Shown in pieces: positions 1-6,788 of a stretch of 24,326 nucleotides of DNA (position 1 is the first letter of the stretch; each line of letters starts with the position of its first letter). The position numbers were made by a program, and so were the translations under genes. A model generated the notes under the pieces. That model saw nothing but the letters and a program-made list of their open reading frames with translations, was not told where the DNA came from and made no database searches. The stretch spans positions 1-24,326 of the forward strand of contig JBIOJB010000045.1 in NCBI GenBank assembly GCA_044450465.1, read 5' to 3'. This DNA is from JBIOJB01 sp044450465. Its GTDB lineage: Bacteria; Chloroflexota; Dormibacteria; Dormibacterales; Dormibacteraceae.

Positions 1-1646
1 GCATAGGCCCGCCCGTGCAGGACGGTTTTTACTACGACTTCGGGTTCTCCGCGCCCATCTCAGAGGCGGATCTGCCGGCGATCGAGTCGCGCATGCGGCG
101 GATCGCCCAGGAGGATCGCCCCTTTGCGCATGAGACCCTGACGCGGGCCGAGGCGGTCGAAGAATTTCGCGCGCGCAGCCAGGACTACAAGCTCGAGCTG
201 ATCGCTGACAAGGTGGAGGGTGACGAGGTCAGCGTGTATCGGACCGGGGCGTTTCTCGATCTGTGCCGCGGTCCGCACGTGCGGTCGACCAAGGAGCTGA
301 AGGCGTTCAAGCTGCTGCGTGTCGCGGGTGCGTACTGGCGCGGCGATGAGAAGCAGCCGCAGCTCACGCGTATCTACGGCACAGCGTGGCCTTCGCCGAA
401 GGAGCTCGAGGAGCACCTCAGGTTCCTCGAAGAGGCCGAGAAGCGCGACCACAAGAAGCTCGGCAAGGAGCTCAAGCTGTTTGCCGTCGACGACCGGGTC
501 GGGCCGGGCCTGCCCCTCTGGCTCCCCGATGGCGCGACGATTCGGCGCGAGCTCGAACGCTTCATCGTCGACGAGGAAATCGCTCGTGGCTACCAACACG
601 TGCGCACTCCCGACGTTGCGCGACTGGACCTCTTCCGGCAAAGGCACGCCCAGCTTTACGCCGAGTACATGTACCCGCCGATGAAGTTCGAGGACGGAGA
701 GGAGCTCGAGCTGCGGCCAGTCAACTGCCCGCACCACATCGTCATCTATCAGACCGAGCTTCGGAGCTACCGCGATCTGCCGCTGCGCATTGCTGAGATC
801 GGAAACAACTGGCGCTATGAGCGCTCGGGCACGCTCGCCGGCCTGAACCGCGTTCGGTCCTTTGCACTCAATGACGCGCACATCTTCTGCACTCCGGAGC
901 AGTTGATGGAAGAGGTCAAGGGCGCCATCGAGCTAGCGCTGTATTTCTCGAAGGTGCTTGGCATCGACGAGTTCTTCTATCAGCTGTCTACGCGCGACGA
1001 CGTGAAGGACAAGTGGCTTGGTTCGGAAGAGCGGTGGCAGGAGGCTCAAGCCGCGCTCGCCGAAGCTCTCGAGTCGATGGGCCAGCAGTACAAAGTCGGC
1101 AAAGGCGAGGCGGCTTTCTACGGCCCGAAGATCGACTTTCAGGTCTACGACGCACACCGCCGCGAGTTCACGAACTCGACGGTGCAGGTCGACTTCCAGC
1201 TTCCGGAAAGGTTCCAGCTCGAGTACGTAGCCGAGGACGGGACCCGCAAGCGACCCGTGATGGTTCACCGCGGCGCGGCGGGGGCTATGGAGAGGTTGTT
1301 CAGCTATCTGATCGAACGCTACGTGGGAGCATTCCCGACCTGGCTGCACCCGGTTCAGGTCGCTGTCATCCCGATCACCGACGACCAGCGGGAATATGCC
1401 AACTCCGTGGCCCAGGTGTTGAAAAAGCTGAGGCTTAGAGTCGAGGTCGACTCGCGCTCGGAGCGCATGCAGCGCAAGATCCGAGACGCGCAGGCGCGCA
1501 AGGTGCCCTACATGGCTATCGTCGGTGCCAAGGAGGCCGAGGCGCAGCACGTCAACGTTCGCGATAGGGCCGGCACTCAGACTGACGAGCCGTTGGAGGG
1601 CTTTGCCACGCGCGTGGCGGCCGAGGTGGCGGAGCGCCGCCGCTAG
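1..1646 (+). CDS. thrS: Threonine--tRNA ligase, 5'-truncated by the window edge
   Basis: Class II ThrRS, which charges tRNA-Thr in the cytoplasm. The first full codon in frame is at 3 and reads IGPPVQDGFYYDF, the conserved editing-domain segment, so the true start lies upstream. By family length roughly 90 residues (TGS domain and first part of the editing domain) are missing. Visible in order: the second half of the editing domain (LCRGPHV; AGAYWRGD), the catalytic core with NCPHH, motif 2 (RYERSGTLAGLNRVRSF), DAHIFC, and motif 3 (HRGAAGAMERLF), then the C-terminal anticodon-binding domain. The zinc ligands of the family (Cys in NCP, His in DAH, His in motif 3 HRG) are all present. An oddity is the stretch at about 624-683, usually close to LWxxSGH, which here reads LFRQRHAQLY, although the His is kept. 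The TAG stop (1644-1646) lies in a CTAG shared with the stop of the convergent gene. Confidence 0.97.
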   Translation, partial: IGPPVQDGFYYDFGFSAPISEADLPAIESRMRRIAQEDRPFAHETLTRAEAVEEFRARSQDYKLELIADKVEGDEVSVYRTGAFLDLCRGPHVRSTKELKAFKLLRVAGAYWRGDEKQPQLTRIYGTAWPSPKELEEHLRFLEEAEKRDHKKLGKELKLFAVDDRVGPGLPLWLPDGATIRRELERFIVDEEIARGYQHVRTPDVARLDLFRQRHAQLYAEYMYPPMKFEDGEELELRPVNCPHHIVIYQTELRSYRDLPLRIAEIGNNWRYERSGTLAGLNRVRSFALNDAHIFCTPEQLMEEVKGAIELALYFSKVLGIDEFFYQLSTRDDVKDKWLGSEERWQEAQAALAEALESMGQQYKVGKGEAAFYGPKIDFQVYDAHRREFTNSTVQVDFQLPERFQLEYVAEDGTRKRPVMVHRGAAGAMERLFSYLIERYVGAFPTWLHPVQVAVIPITDDQREYANSVAQVLKKLRLRVEVDSRSERMQRKIRDAQARKVPYMAIVGAKEAEAQHVNVRDRAGTQTDEPLEGFATRVAAEVAERRR

Positions 1647-2194
1647 CTGTCGAGCCGGATGTCAATCTCCGTGTGCTGCCCGCGACCGAGCAGCTGAACG
1701 CGGCCCACGGTCGCCGGCCGTGAGGTCCGGCTGAAATCAATCGTGCCGTTGGCGGGGTCGCTGGCCGTGACCGTCCAGTCACCGGCGCTCAGTCGGGAGC
1801 TGTAGTAACTCGACACCGTGGCCGCGTCGTCCTGGGATTGAAGAGTCATCTGACACTCGTGTGTGTCGCCGGGCGGTACGTTGCTGCCCACGTTGGTGTA
1901 CTCGCTCGAGACCGTGGTGCCCGGGTACTTGGGGAAGTCGCCCGGTAGGCAGGTGAAGCTTCCGTGCTGGACAGCGTTGACGAGGTAGACGCTGCCGATC
2001 ACGATCGCCGCGACGCCTATCACTACAAGCAGCGCGCATCCTCCGGCAACCCACCAGATCCACTTGTAGCTGCGCCGCGGAGCGTAAGGCGGGCCGGGTA
2101 ATCCGCTGGTCGGCTGCCAACGGGTGCCGTCCCAGCGCCACATGCCGTCTGGAGACACCTGGCCGGAGGGCGTTGGACCGAGGCCGCCGGTCAT
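1643..2194 (-). CDS. DUF2510-like single-pass membrane protein, function unknown
   Basis: The protein has 183 aa from the ATG at 2194. The N-terminus carries a short aromatic module, SPDGMWRWDGTRWQP (Trp19, Trp21, Trp26), which resembles the DUF2510/WDGxxW motif found at the cytoplasmic end of many actinobacterial membrane proteins. A Pro-rich linker follows, then one strong transmembrane helix at about residues 45-76. The roughly 105-residue outer domain has two cysteines (Cys82, Cys114) that could form a disulfide, and motifs DFPKYPG and YYSSRLSAGDW. A GTG at 2260 would add 22 residues but overlap the preceding gene by 35 nt. I prefer 2194, which leaves 31 nt after that gene's stop; neither start has a strong Shine-Dalgarno. 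It is probably cotranscribed with the lipoprotein gene upstream. I do not recognise a function; a cell-surface role is inferred from topology only. Confidence 0.8.
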   Translation of the reverse strand: MTGGLGPTPSGQVSPDGMWRWDGTRWQPTSGLPGPPYAPRRSYKWIWWVAGGCALLVVIGVAAIVIGSVYLVNAVQHGSFTCLPGDFPKYPGTTVSSEYTNVGSNVPPGDTHECQMTLQSQDDAATVSSYYSSRLSAGDWTVTASDPANGTIDFSRTSRPATVGRVQLLGRGQHTEIDIRLDS

Positions 2195-2225
2195 GACGCG
2201 TCTATCTTGATCCGTCGAGCGCTGG

Positions 2226-3371
2226 TTAGAGCCCTCCAGGGATTCGGCCGCCGCAGTCACCCTGCGCGGCCACCGGCACGATGGTGCCAGAAGTCACGTC
2301 GCCTACGCGTGGCTGCTGCTGCGCGTCGCCGCCGGCCAGCAGGTGCGTCGCGTCGATCCAGCCGCAGGCCTGGAGCGCCATGGTCCGGCTGGCCCCGTTG
2401 ACAGCGGTGCTCGCGGTGCTGAAATCAACGATGGCGATCAGGGTGCCGTCGGGGGACAGGTAGGCCGGCGCCGGTCCCGGGATACCGGTCGAGCGCTGGC
2501 TCACGGCCACCCAATTGACCACTGTGACCAGTGTGAATTGAGTGTTCTCGCAGACCACTCCGGCCGGTGATGCGGCTCCGGCGATGACGCAGGTCGGGCC
2601 GCCAAGCGTGAAGCGGCGGGTGGCAGTGTTCGGATCCACGACATGAAGCTCCTGCGGGCCGCAGCACAGAGGGCCGCCGCCCTGCGTGCAGGCTGGAACC
2701 TTGGCCACGACGAGGTTGTTGACGCCATGCCAGCCGGTCGGCCACAGCGTGAAGGAGCCCGTCTCGCTGAACGGGTCGACGTGATTGCCGCCCCCGTTCA
2801 GATCCTCGACGTAGAGCCTCGTCGACGCCCCGCCCTGCGCGAAGTCGGCCACGACCACGGCGATGCGCTGGTCATCAGGGCTGACGGCGAACATGCTGCG
2901 ACGTGCCGACCCGACCGGAACCGAGGTGGCCTGACCCGTATCACCGTTCGGCGACAGGAACCGCACGACGCCCTGGGCGTCCATGAAGTAGACACGGGTG
3001 TTGCTCGTGCTGACAGGAGGAGGCACCACGGCCGCCGCTGTGCCGGCGCACGAAACCGTCGCGGGGCTGCTGGCCTGCGCGCTGGCGACGACCTTGCCGT
3101 CGACTCCGATGAGGCTGACGGTGTAGTTGCCGCTGGTGAGAACGGTGACGAGGACCCCAAAGGATCCCGTGACCGGGGTGGGAGACTGCGCCGAGGATGG
3201 GCTCGGCGAGGCGCCGCCAGGCGGCGACCCTGCCGAGGGCGGGCTGGTCTGTGGAGAAACGGCCGACACGGCTGGAGACGGTGAGCGCGAGCCCACCGTG
3301 CTCGAGTTGGAACAGGCGACCGCGGTGGCCGCGACGGCGGCCAGGAGTGCTATGGCCCGATGGGCGCTCAT
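2226..3371 (-). CDS. Secreted lipoprotein with Ser/Pro linker and beta-propeller-like domain, function unknown
   Basis: The protein has 381 aa. The N-terminus is a type II signal peptide: His/Arg at residues 4-5, a hydrophobic core, then AVACS with the lipobox Cys at residue 20. The -3 position is Ala rather than Leu, so the lipobox is slightly degenerate. Residues about 20-68 are a low-complexity Ser/Pro/Gly linker, typical of surface tethers. The remainder (about 70-381) is beta-rich with repeated segments such as FAVSPDDQRIAVVV and AYLSPDGTLIAIVD, resembling TolB/WD40-like propeller blades. Several cysteines (PLCCGP, PTCVIAG, ACGWID, GDCGG) could form disulfides. It is divergent from infC and upstream of the DUF2510-like gene in the same direction, 31 nt from that gene's preferred start. 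There is no clear Shine-Dalgarno before the ATG at 3371. Extracytoplasmic location is well supported; function is unknown. Confidence 0.85.
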   Translation of the reverse strand: MSAHRAIALLAAVAATAVACSNSSTVGSRSPSPAVSAVSPQTSPPSAGSPPGGASPSPSSAQSPTPVTGSFGVLVTVLTSGNYTVSLIGVDGKVVASAQASSPATVSCAGTAAAVVPPPVSTSNTRVYFMDAQGVVRFLSPNGDTGQATSVPVGSARRSMFAVSPDDQRIAVVVADFAQGGASTRLYVEDLNGGGNHVDPFSETGSFTLWPTGWHGVNNLVVAKVPACTQGGGPLCCGPQELHVVDPNTATRRFTLGGPTCVIAGAASPAGVVCENTQFTLVTVVNWVAVSQRSTGIPGPAPAYLSPDGTLIAIVDFSTASTAVNGASRTMALQACGWIDATHLLAGGDAQQQPRVGDVTSGTIVPVAAQGDCGGRIPGGL

Positions 3372-3405
3372 CTTGAAACGCTCACTCGGTCAATTCAACT
3401 CCACT

Positions 3406-3435
3406 TTGCGCCGGTGGTTACGTTTCCGGTACGAT
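3406..3435 (+). promoter_or_regulatory. Candidate promoter for the infC operon
   Basis: TTGCGC (3406-3411) and TACGAT (3430-3435) are separated by 18 nt. The -10 matches the TATAAT consensus at four positions and the -35 at three. Transcription would begin near 3442, leaving a leader of about 157 nt that contains the repeats and the terminator-like hairpin. It lies in the divergent gap after the lipoprotein gene start. This is a call by eye. Confidence 0.35.
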
Positions 3436-3448
3436 CCACGATCTGAAG

Positions 3449-3479
3449 CAGGGCTCCGACCCTCACCCCCAGGGCTCCG
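3449..3479 (+). repeat. 10-nt direct repeat in the infC leader
   Basis: CAGGGCTCCG occurs at 3449-3458 and again at 3470-3479, so the copies start 21 nt apart. Each copy can form a small stem with flanking pyrimidines (AGGG with CCCT at 3460-3463; GGGC with GCCC ending at 3482). These may be alternative folds ahead of the terminator at 3498, or a protein-binding site such as an L20 or IF3 target. Function is inferred only from position. Confidence 0.4.
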
Positions 3480-3497
3480 CCCGAACGGGTACGTAAG

Positions 3498-3527
3498 GCG
3501 GACGGCCTTTGCTGTCCGTTTTGTTTT
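3498..3527 (+). terminator. Intrinsic terminator-like hairpin in the infC leader (candidate attenuator)
   Basis: GCGGACGG (3498-3505) pairs with CTGTCCGT (3512-3519) as an 8-bp stem with two G-T wobbles, around the loop CCTTTG. TTTTGTTTT (3519-3527) follows directly. This is the classic shape of a Rho-independent terminator. It sits 71 nt upstream of the infC start and downstream of the candidate promoter, so it would interrupt infC-rpmI-rplT transcription rather than end a gene. The infC-rpmI-rplT operons of other bacteria are known to use leader attenuation involving L20, so an attenuator is the natural reading. No antiterminator partner was proven. Confidence 0.65.
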
Positions 3528-3586
3528 ATGTGAGTGGAGGAATAGAGCAACACTGAATTTGACCGAGGTAGCGTCTCATCTCGTTT

Positions 3587-3592
3587 AAGGAG
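3587..3592 (+). promoter_or_regulatory. Shine-Dalgarno deciding the infC start
   Basis: AAGGAG lies 6 nt upstream of ATC at 3599. The infC frame is closed by TAG at 3569-3571, and no ATG, GTG or TTG lies between there and the conserved N-terminus, so this site fixes initiation at ATC. Confidence 0.75.
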
Positions 3593-3598
3593 CTCAGG

Positions 3599-4123
3599 AT
3601 CAACGACCAGATCCGCAACTCGGAAGTGCGGCTGATCGACGATCAGAACAATCAGCTCGGCGTGGTGTCGCTTGACGCCGCCCTGCGCATAGCAAGCGAG
3701 AAAGGACTCGACCTGGTTGAGGTGGCGCCACAGGCGAGCCCGCCGGTCTGCCGGCTGATGGATTACGGACGCTATAAGTTCGAGACCGTCAAGCGGGAGA
3801 AGGACCAGCGGCGCAAGCAGAACGTCATCAAGCTGAAGGAAATGAAGCTCCGCCCGAAGGTCGCTGAGCACGATTTCCAGACCAAGTTCAAAGGGTTGCG
3901 ACAGTTCCTCGAAGCCGGAGAGAAGGTGAAGGTGACGATCATGTTCCGGGGCCGCGAGATGGTCCATCAGGATATCGGGCGAAAGATCCTCGACCGGGTC
4001 GCGGATGACGCGCGCACCTTCGCCGTGGTCGAGCGACAGCCTCTTCTCGAGGGCAAGAACCTGTTCATGATCCTGGCGCCGAGCCGCCAGGGGGCCACCA
4101 AGGAGCCGGCAACCAGTGCCTAA
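3599..4123 (+). CDS. infC: Translation initiation factor IF-3, ATC start
   Basis: The protein has 174 aa, the normal length. IF3 binds the 30S subunit, blocks premature 50S joining and checks the start codon and initiator tRNA. The N-domain begins INDQIRNSEVRLID, matching the family start. It continues with VSLDAALRIASEKGLDLVEVAP and PPVCRLMDYGRYKFE, then a Lys-rich linker and a C-domain with RFLEAGEKVKVTIMFRGREM and MILAPS. The first in-frame GTG is at 3626, inside conserved sequence, and would remove nine residues. The frame is closed at 3569, and the only start with a Shine-Dalgarno at good spacing is ATC at 3599. Rare AUU/AUC/AUA starts are a known hallmark of infC and underlie its negative autoregulation by IF3, so the same control is inferred. 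The 3' end overlaps the rpmI start by 8 nt. Confidence 0.95.
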   Translation: MNDQIRNSEVRLIDDQNNQLGVVSLDAALRIASEKGLDLVEVAPQASPPVCRLMDYGRYKFETVKREKDQRRKQNVIKLKEMKLRPKVAEHDFQTKFKGLRQFLEAGEKVKVTIMFRGREMVHQDIGRKILDRVADDARTFAVVERQPLLEGKNLFMILAPSRQGATKEPATSA

Positions 4124-4310
4124 GATGAAGACCCGAAAGGGCCTCGTGAAGCGAATTCGCGTCACCAGGACGGGCAAGCTGATGCGCGCCGCGGCGTGGA
4201 AGAGCCACCTGCTCGAGCACAAGTCGCAGAAGCGCAAGCGAAACTACGAGAACGCCCAGCCGGTGTCGAAGGCCGACCGGAAGACCGTGCGCAGGGCGCT
4301 CGGCGTCTGA
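4116..4310 (+). CDS. rpmI: Large ribosomal subunit protein bL35
   Basis: The protein has 64 aa and is a component of the 50S subunit. It begins MPKMKTRKGLVKR, the universal bL35 N-terminus, and contains GKLMRAAAWKSHLLEHKS; it is strongly basic throughout. The GTG start overlaps the last 8 nt of infC, and AAGGAG at 4100-4105 lies 10 nt upstream, so translation is probably coupled to infC. rplT follows after 15 nt. The infC-rpmI-rplT order is conserved across bacteria and allows joint control by the infC leader. Confidence 0.97.
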   Translation: MPKMKTRKGLVKRIRVTRTGKLMRAAAWKSHLLEHKSQKRKRNYENAQPVSKADRKTVRRALGV

Positions 4311-4325
4311 ACGGAGTACGGATAG

Positions 4326-4679
4326 ATGGCCAGGATCAAGCGCGGTGTTCCGGCACATCGCCGTCACAAGGCGATACTCGACCGCGCCAAGGGGTTCCGC
4401 CTTTCCAAGAAGCTGCTGTTCAGGCCCGCCAACGAGGCCGTCCTGCACGCACTCGCGTATGCGTATCGCGACCGCAGGCGGCGCAAGCGCGAGATGCGGC
4501 AGCTCTGGATCGCGCGCATCAACGCCGCCTCGCGCCAGTCGGGCCTGCCATACAACAAGCTCATGCACGGCCTTCGCCAGGCCGGAGTGGAGATCGACCG
4601 CAAGATGCTGGCCGACCTGGCCGTGCGCGACAGCGGTTCCTTTGCCCGGCTGGTCGAGGTTGCCAAGAACAACCTCTAA
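4326..4679 (+). CDS. rplT: Large ribosomal subunit protein bL20
   Basis: The protein has 117 aa and is needed early in 50S assembly, where it binds 23S rRNA. Start MARIKRGVPAHRRHK and core KGFRLSKKLLFRPANEAVLHALAYAYRDRRRRKREMRQLWIARINAA (basic N-terminal arm then globular domain) are textbook bL20. GGAG at 4313-4316 gives a spacing of 9 nt to the ATG. In other bacteria L20 is the autogenous repressor of this operon and acts on a leader RNA that mimics its rRNA site. The infC leader here (about 3442-3598) is the obvious place to look for that, but I cannot identify an L20 fold. No terminator is visible after its stop. Confidence 0.97.
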   Translation: MARIKRGVPAHRRHKAILDRAKGFRLSKKLLFRPANEAVLHALAYAYRDRRRRKREMRQLWIARINAASRQSGLPYNKLMHGLRQAGVEIDRKMLADLAVRDSGSFARLVEVAKNNL

Positions 4680-4841
4680 GGAGTCAACCGCGGCGCTGCC
4701 GTCGGATCTTCGGCGTCTGTGCTCGCCGACTGCCCGCGACGCCTTCTGCGTGCGCTCGGTCAAGCATGTGCGCGACGCGCTCCCTCGCGTTCTCGGCGGC
4801 TCCTTGAACTCGGCGGCCTATCGACCGAATCTCTCGACGCC

Positions 4842-5594
4842 GTGCCGCGCTTGACTCCTGACCAGCTGATATCCAGCCCGGATAACGAGACCGTCCGCCG
4901 TCTCAAGCGTCTCGCCCGCCGGCGCGAGCCAGGCCTTGTCCTCCTTGAAGGTCGGCGTGTGCTGTTTGAAGCCAAAGCCGCCGGCCTCGAGTTCGAGCTG
5001 ATCGCTGTGCGCGAAGGCGACAAGCTCCCCTTTCACACCGAGTCGCGGTTGACCTTGACCCCCGGGGCATTCCGGGCGGCGACTCAGACGGTCACGCCGC
5101 AGGGTTCGATCGCGATCGCCCGCGTGCACGAAGCGTCGCCGCAGGAAGCGATCGAGGCGGCGCGCGGCGCGCGCTGGCCCCTGATCGTGCTTGATGGAGT
5201 TCAAGACCCGGGAAACGTCGGAGCCATCTGCCGCACGGCCGCCGCCGCCGGTGCTCCTGCCCTTGCGGTGCTCGGCGGCTCGGCCGATCCCTACGGCGCG
5301 AAGGCGGTGCGGGCGTCGGCGGGCAACGTGTTCCGGCTGAAGGTGGCGCATGCGGCCTGGGGCGACCTGGCAGGAATGGACGGGTGGGGCGCCGCGGCCT
5401 CTGGCGGCACGTCCCTCGCGGAGGCCCCCATCGAGCGGGCGGGGCTGCTCGTGCTGGGCAGCGAGGCGCACGGCCTGTCGCGCGCCGATCTCAGGCTGGT
5501 CACCGTCCCGCTCCACGGCGGGGTCGAGTCGCTGAACGTGGCAGCCGCGGCCGCGGTCATCCTCTTTGAGATCCGACGAAGGCTCGTGGCATGA
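4842..5594 (+). CDS. TrmH/SpoU-family RNA 2'-O-methyltransferase
   Basis: About 250 aa; a SAM-dependent ribose methyltransferase of the SPOUT (trefoil-knot) class. The three SpoU motifs are clear: DGVQDPGNVGAICRTAAAAGA, LVLGSEAHGLS and VPLHGGVESLNVAAAAAVILFE. An N-terminal substrate-binding region (TVRRLKRLARRREPGLVLLEGRRVLFEA) precedes them. The start is uncertain. The frame is open back to 4680, but that stretch is Arg/Ser-rich and unlike the family, so I chose GTG at 4842; TTG at 4851 is equally possible and neither has a Shine-Dalgarno. The stop overlaps pheS as ATGA. A TrmH-family gene directly before pheS-pheT is a known arrangement (ysgA in Bacillus), which supports orthology with that group. 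The target nucleotide is not predictable from sequence. Confidence 0.9.
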   Translation: MPRLTPDQLISSPDNETVRRLKRLARRREPGLVLLEGRRVLFEAKAAGLEFELIAVREGDKLPFHTESRLTLTPGAFRAATQTVTPQGSIAIARVHEASPQEAIEAARGARWPLIVLDGVQDPGNVGAICRTAAAAGAPALAVLGGSADPYGAKAVRASAGNVFRLKVAHAAWGDLAGMDGWGAAASGGTSLAEAPIERAGLLVLGSEAHGLSRADLRLVTVPLHGGVESLNVAAAAAVILFEIRRRLVA

Positions 5595-6613
5595 GCACCC
5601 CCGCCGACCTGACCGCGCAGGCGCTGGCCGCCATCGCAAAAGCGACCCGCGAGGAGGACCTCGAGGCCATCTCCGTCGAGTACATGGGCCGGAAGAGCGG
5701 GCTGATCACCGGCCTCCTTTCGGGAATTGGGAAGCTCGCCCCCACAGAGCGCGCGGCTCTGGGTCAGGCGGCCAACGAAGCCAAGCGCGCGATCGAGGAC
5801 GCCCTGGTGGCGCGGCGCGCGGAGCTGGAGGCGTTGAGGATCGCCGACCTGGCCGAGACAGAGGCGATCGACATCACCTTTCCGGGTCCGCCGCTTGGAC
5901 GGGGCCACGTTCATGTGCTGACCCAGGTGCGGCGCCAGATCGAGACGGTGCTCGAGAGCCTCGGCTACCAGGTCGAGCTTGGCCCCGAGGTCGAGACGGA
6001 GTGGTACAACTTCGAGGCCCTCAACATCCCAGGTGGCCACCCGGCACGCGAGAGCTGGGATTCCTTCTACTTCAGCCCAAAGCTCCTGCTCCGGGCGCAC
6101 ACCTCTCCCGTACAGATTCGGGCCATGCAGCGCATCAAGGAGCCGCCGATCTACATCATCACGCCAGGCCGCTGCTACCGGCGGGATGCGCCGGAGGCGA
6201 CGAGGTTGCCTTACTTCAGCCAGGTCGAGGGCCTGGCGGTCGACCATGGCCTCACGGTCGGCGACATGAAGGGCACGCTTCTGTTCATGATCCAGTCGCT
6301 GTACGGCGAGGACCGCAAGGTCCGCGTCCGGCCCAGCTACTTCCCTTTCACCGAGCCCAGCTTCGAGTTCGACGTGTCGTGCGGCATATGCGGCGGAATG
6401 GGCTGCAAGAGCTGCCGCCACAAGGGGTGGCTCGAGGTGGGCGGGTGCGGCATGGTTCATCCGCAGGTCCTGCGCAACGGCGGGATCGATCCGGAGCTTT
6501 GGAACGGTTACGCGTGGGGATTCGGCATCGAGCGGATGGCGATGCTCAAGCACGACGTCGACGACATCCGCCTGTTTTACGAATCGGACCTTCGCTTCCT
6601 GGAGCAGTTTTGA
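5591..6613 (+). CDS. pheS: Phenylalanine--tRNA ligase, alpha subunit
   Basis: The protein has 340 aa and is the catalytic subunit of the alpha2-beta2 PheRS. The N-terminal helical arm (residues about 1-90) for tRNA binding is followed by the class II core: RESWDSFYF, LLRAHTSPVQIRAM, GRCYRRDAPEAT, RPSYFPFTEPSFEFDV, GCGMVHPQVL and YAWGFGIERMAML. The Ala in GYAWG corresponds to the substrate-pocket Ala294 of the E. coli enzyme. Residues 264-275 (CGICGGMGCKSC) form a C-x2-C-x4-C-x2-C insert, probably zinc-binding, shared with the Bacillus-type PheS and absent in E. coli. The ATG overlaps the methyltransferase stop (ATGA, 5591-5594), implying translational coupling. A 175-nt gap before pheT is unusually long for this pair and holds a strong hairpin. 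Confidence 0.97.
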   Translation: MSTPADLTAQALAAIAKATREEDLEAISVEYMGRKSGLITGLLSGIGKLAPTERAALGQAANEAKRAIEDALVARRAELEALRIADLAETEAIDITFPGPPLGRGHVHVLTQVRRQIETVLESLGYQVELGPEVETEWYNFEALNIPGGHPARESWDSFYFSPKLLLRAHTSPVQIRAMQRIKEPPIYIITPGRCYRRDAPEATRLPYFSQVEGLAVDHGLTVGDMKGTLLFMIQSLYGEDRKVRVRPSYFPFTEPSFEFDVSCGICGGMGCKSCRHKGWLEVGGCGMVHPQVLRNGGIDPELWNGYAWGFGIERMAMLKHDVDDIRLFYESDLRFLEQF

Positions 6614-6731
6614 GCGCCATTGAAGCGGCCACGGATCAGCCCTCTCGTGACCTGGAACCCGGCCGTGGCTCCGCTGCGACCGACTACCGCGTCCGGATGA
6701 ACCGGCCGCGGGCCGCTCCAATGGCTTCGGT

Positions 6732-6763
6732 CCGAAATCCGCGCCCCGCCCCCGCGATTTCGG
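6732..6763 (+). promoter_or_regulatory. Strong hairpin just before the pheT ribosome binding site
   Basis: CCGAAATCCGCG (6732-6743) pairs with CGCGATTTCGG (6753-6763): 11 base pairs with one bulged C around a 9-nt C-rich loop. No T-tract follows, so it is not an intrinsic terminator. It ends 5 nt before the pheT Shine-Dalgarno (AAGGAGG, 6769-6775), where it could tune pheT initiation or stabilise the processed mRNA. The function is inferred. Confidence 0.5.
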
Positions 6764-6788
6764 CCGGGAAGGAGGGGACATCTAACAA

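Noticed and set aside
2643..3284. 213-codon plus-strand open frame opposite the lipoprotein gene
   Set aside because: It is an antisense shadow in GC-rich DNA. The minus-strand frame has a lipobox, a Ser/Pro linker and propeller-like repeats.
3559..3588. Nine-codon TTG ORF ending in TAA that overlaps the infC Shine-Dalgarno
   Set aside because: Its start has no ribosome site at usable spacing (GGAGG at 3536-3540 is 18 nt away) and the length is easily random.
4680..4841. Possible small gene or N-terminal extension between rplT and the methyltransferase
   Set aside because: The in-frame translation is Arg/Ser-rich with no family match. I see no terminator, tRNA or convincing promoter in this stretch.
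5291..6781. 496-codon minus-strand open frame antisense to pheS and its flanks
   Set aside because: Long antisense frames are expected opposite GC-rich genes. The plus strand encodes unmistakable TrmH-family and PheS proteins here.
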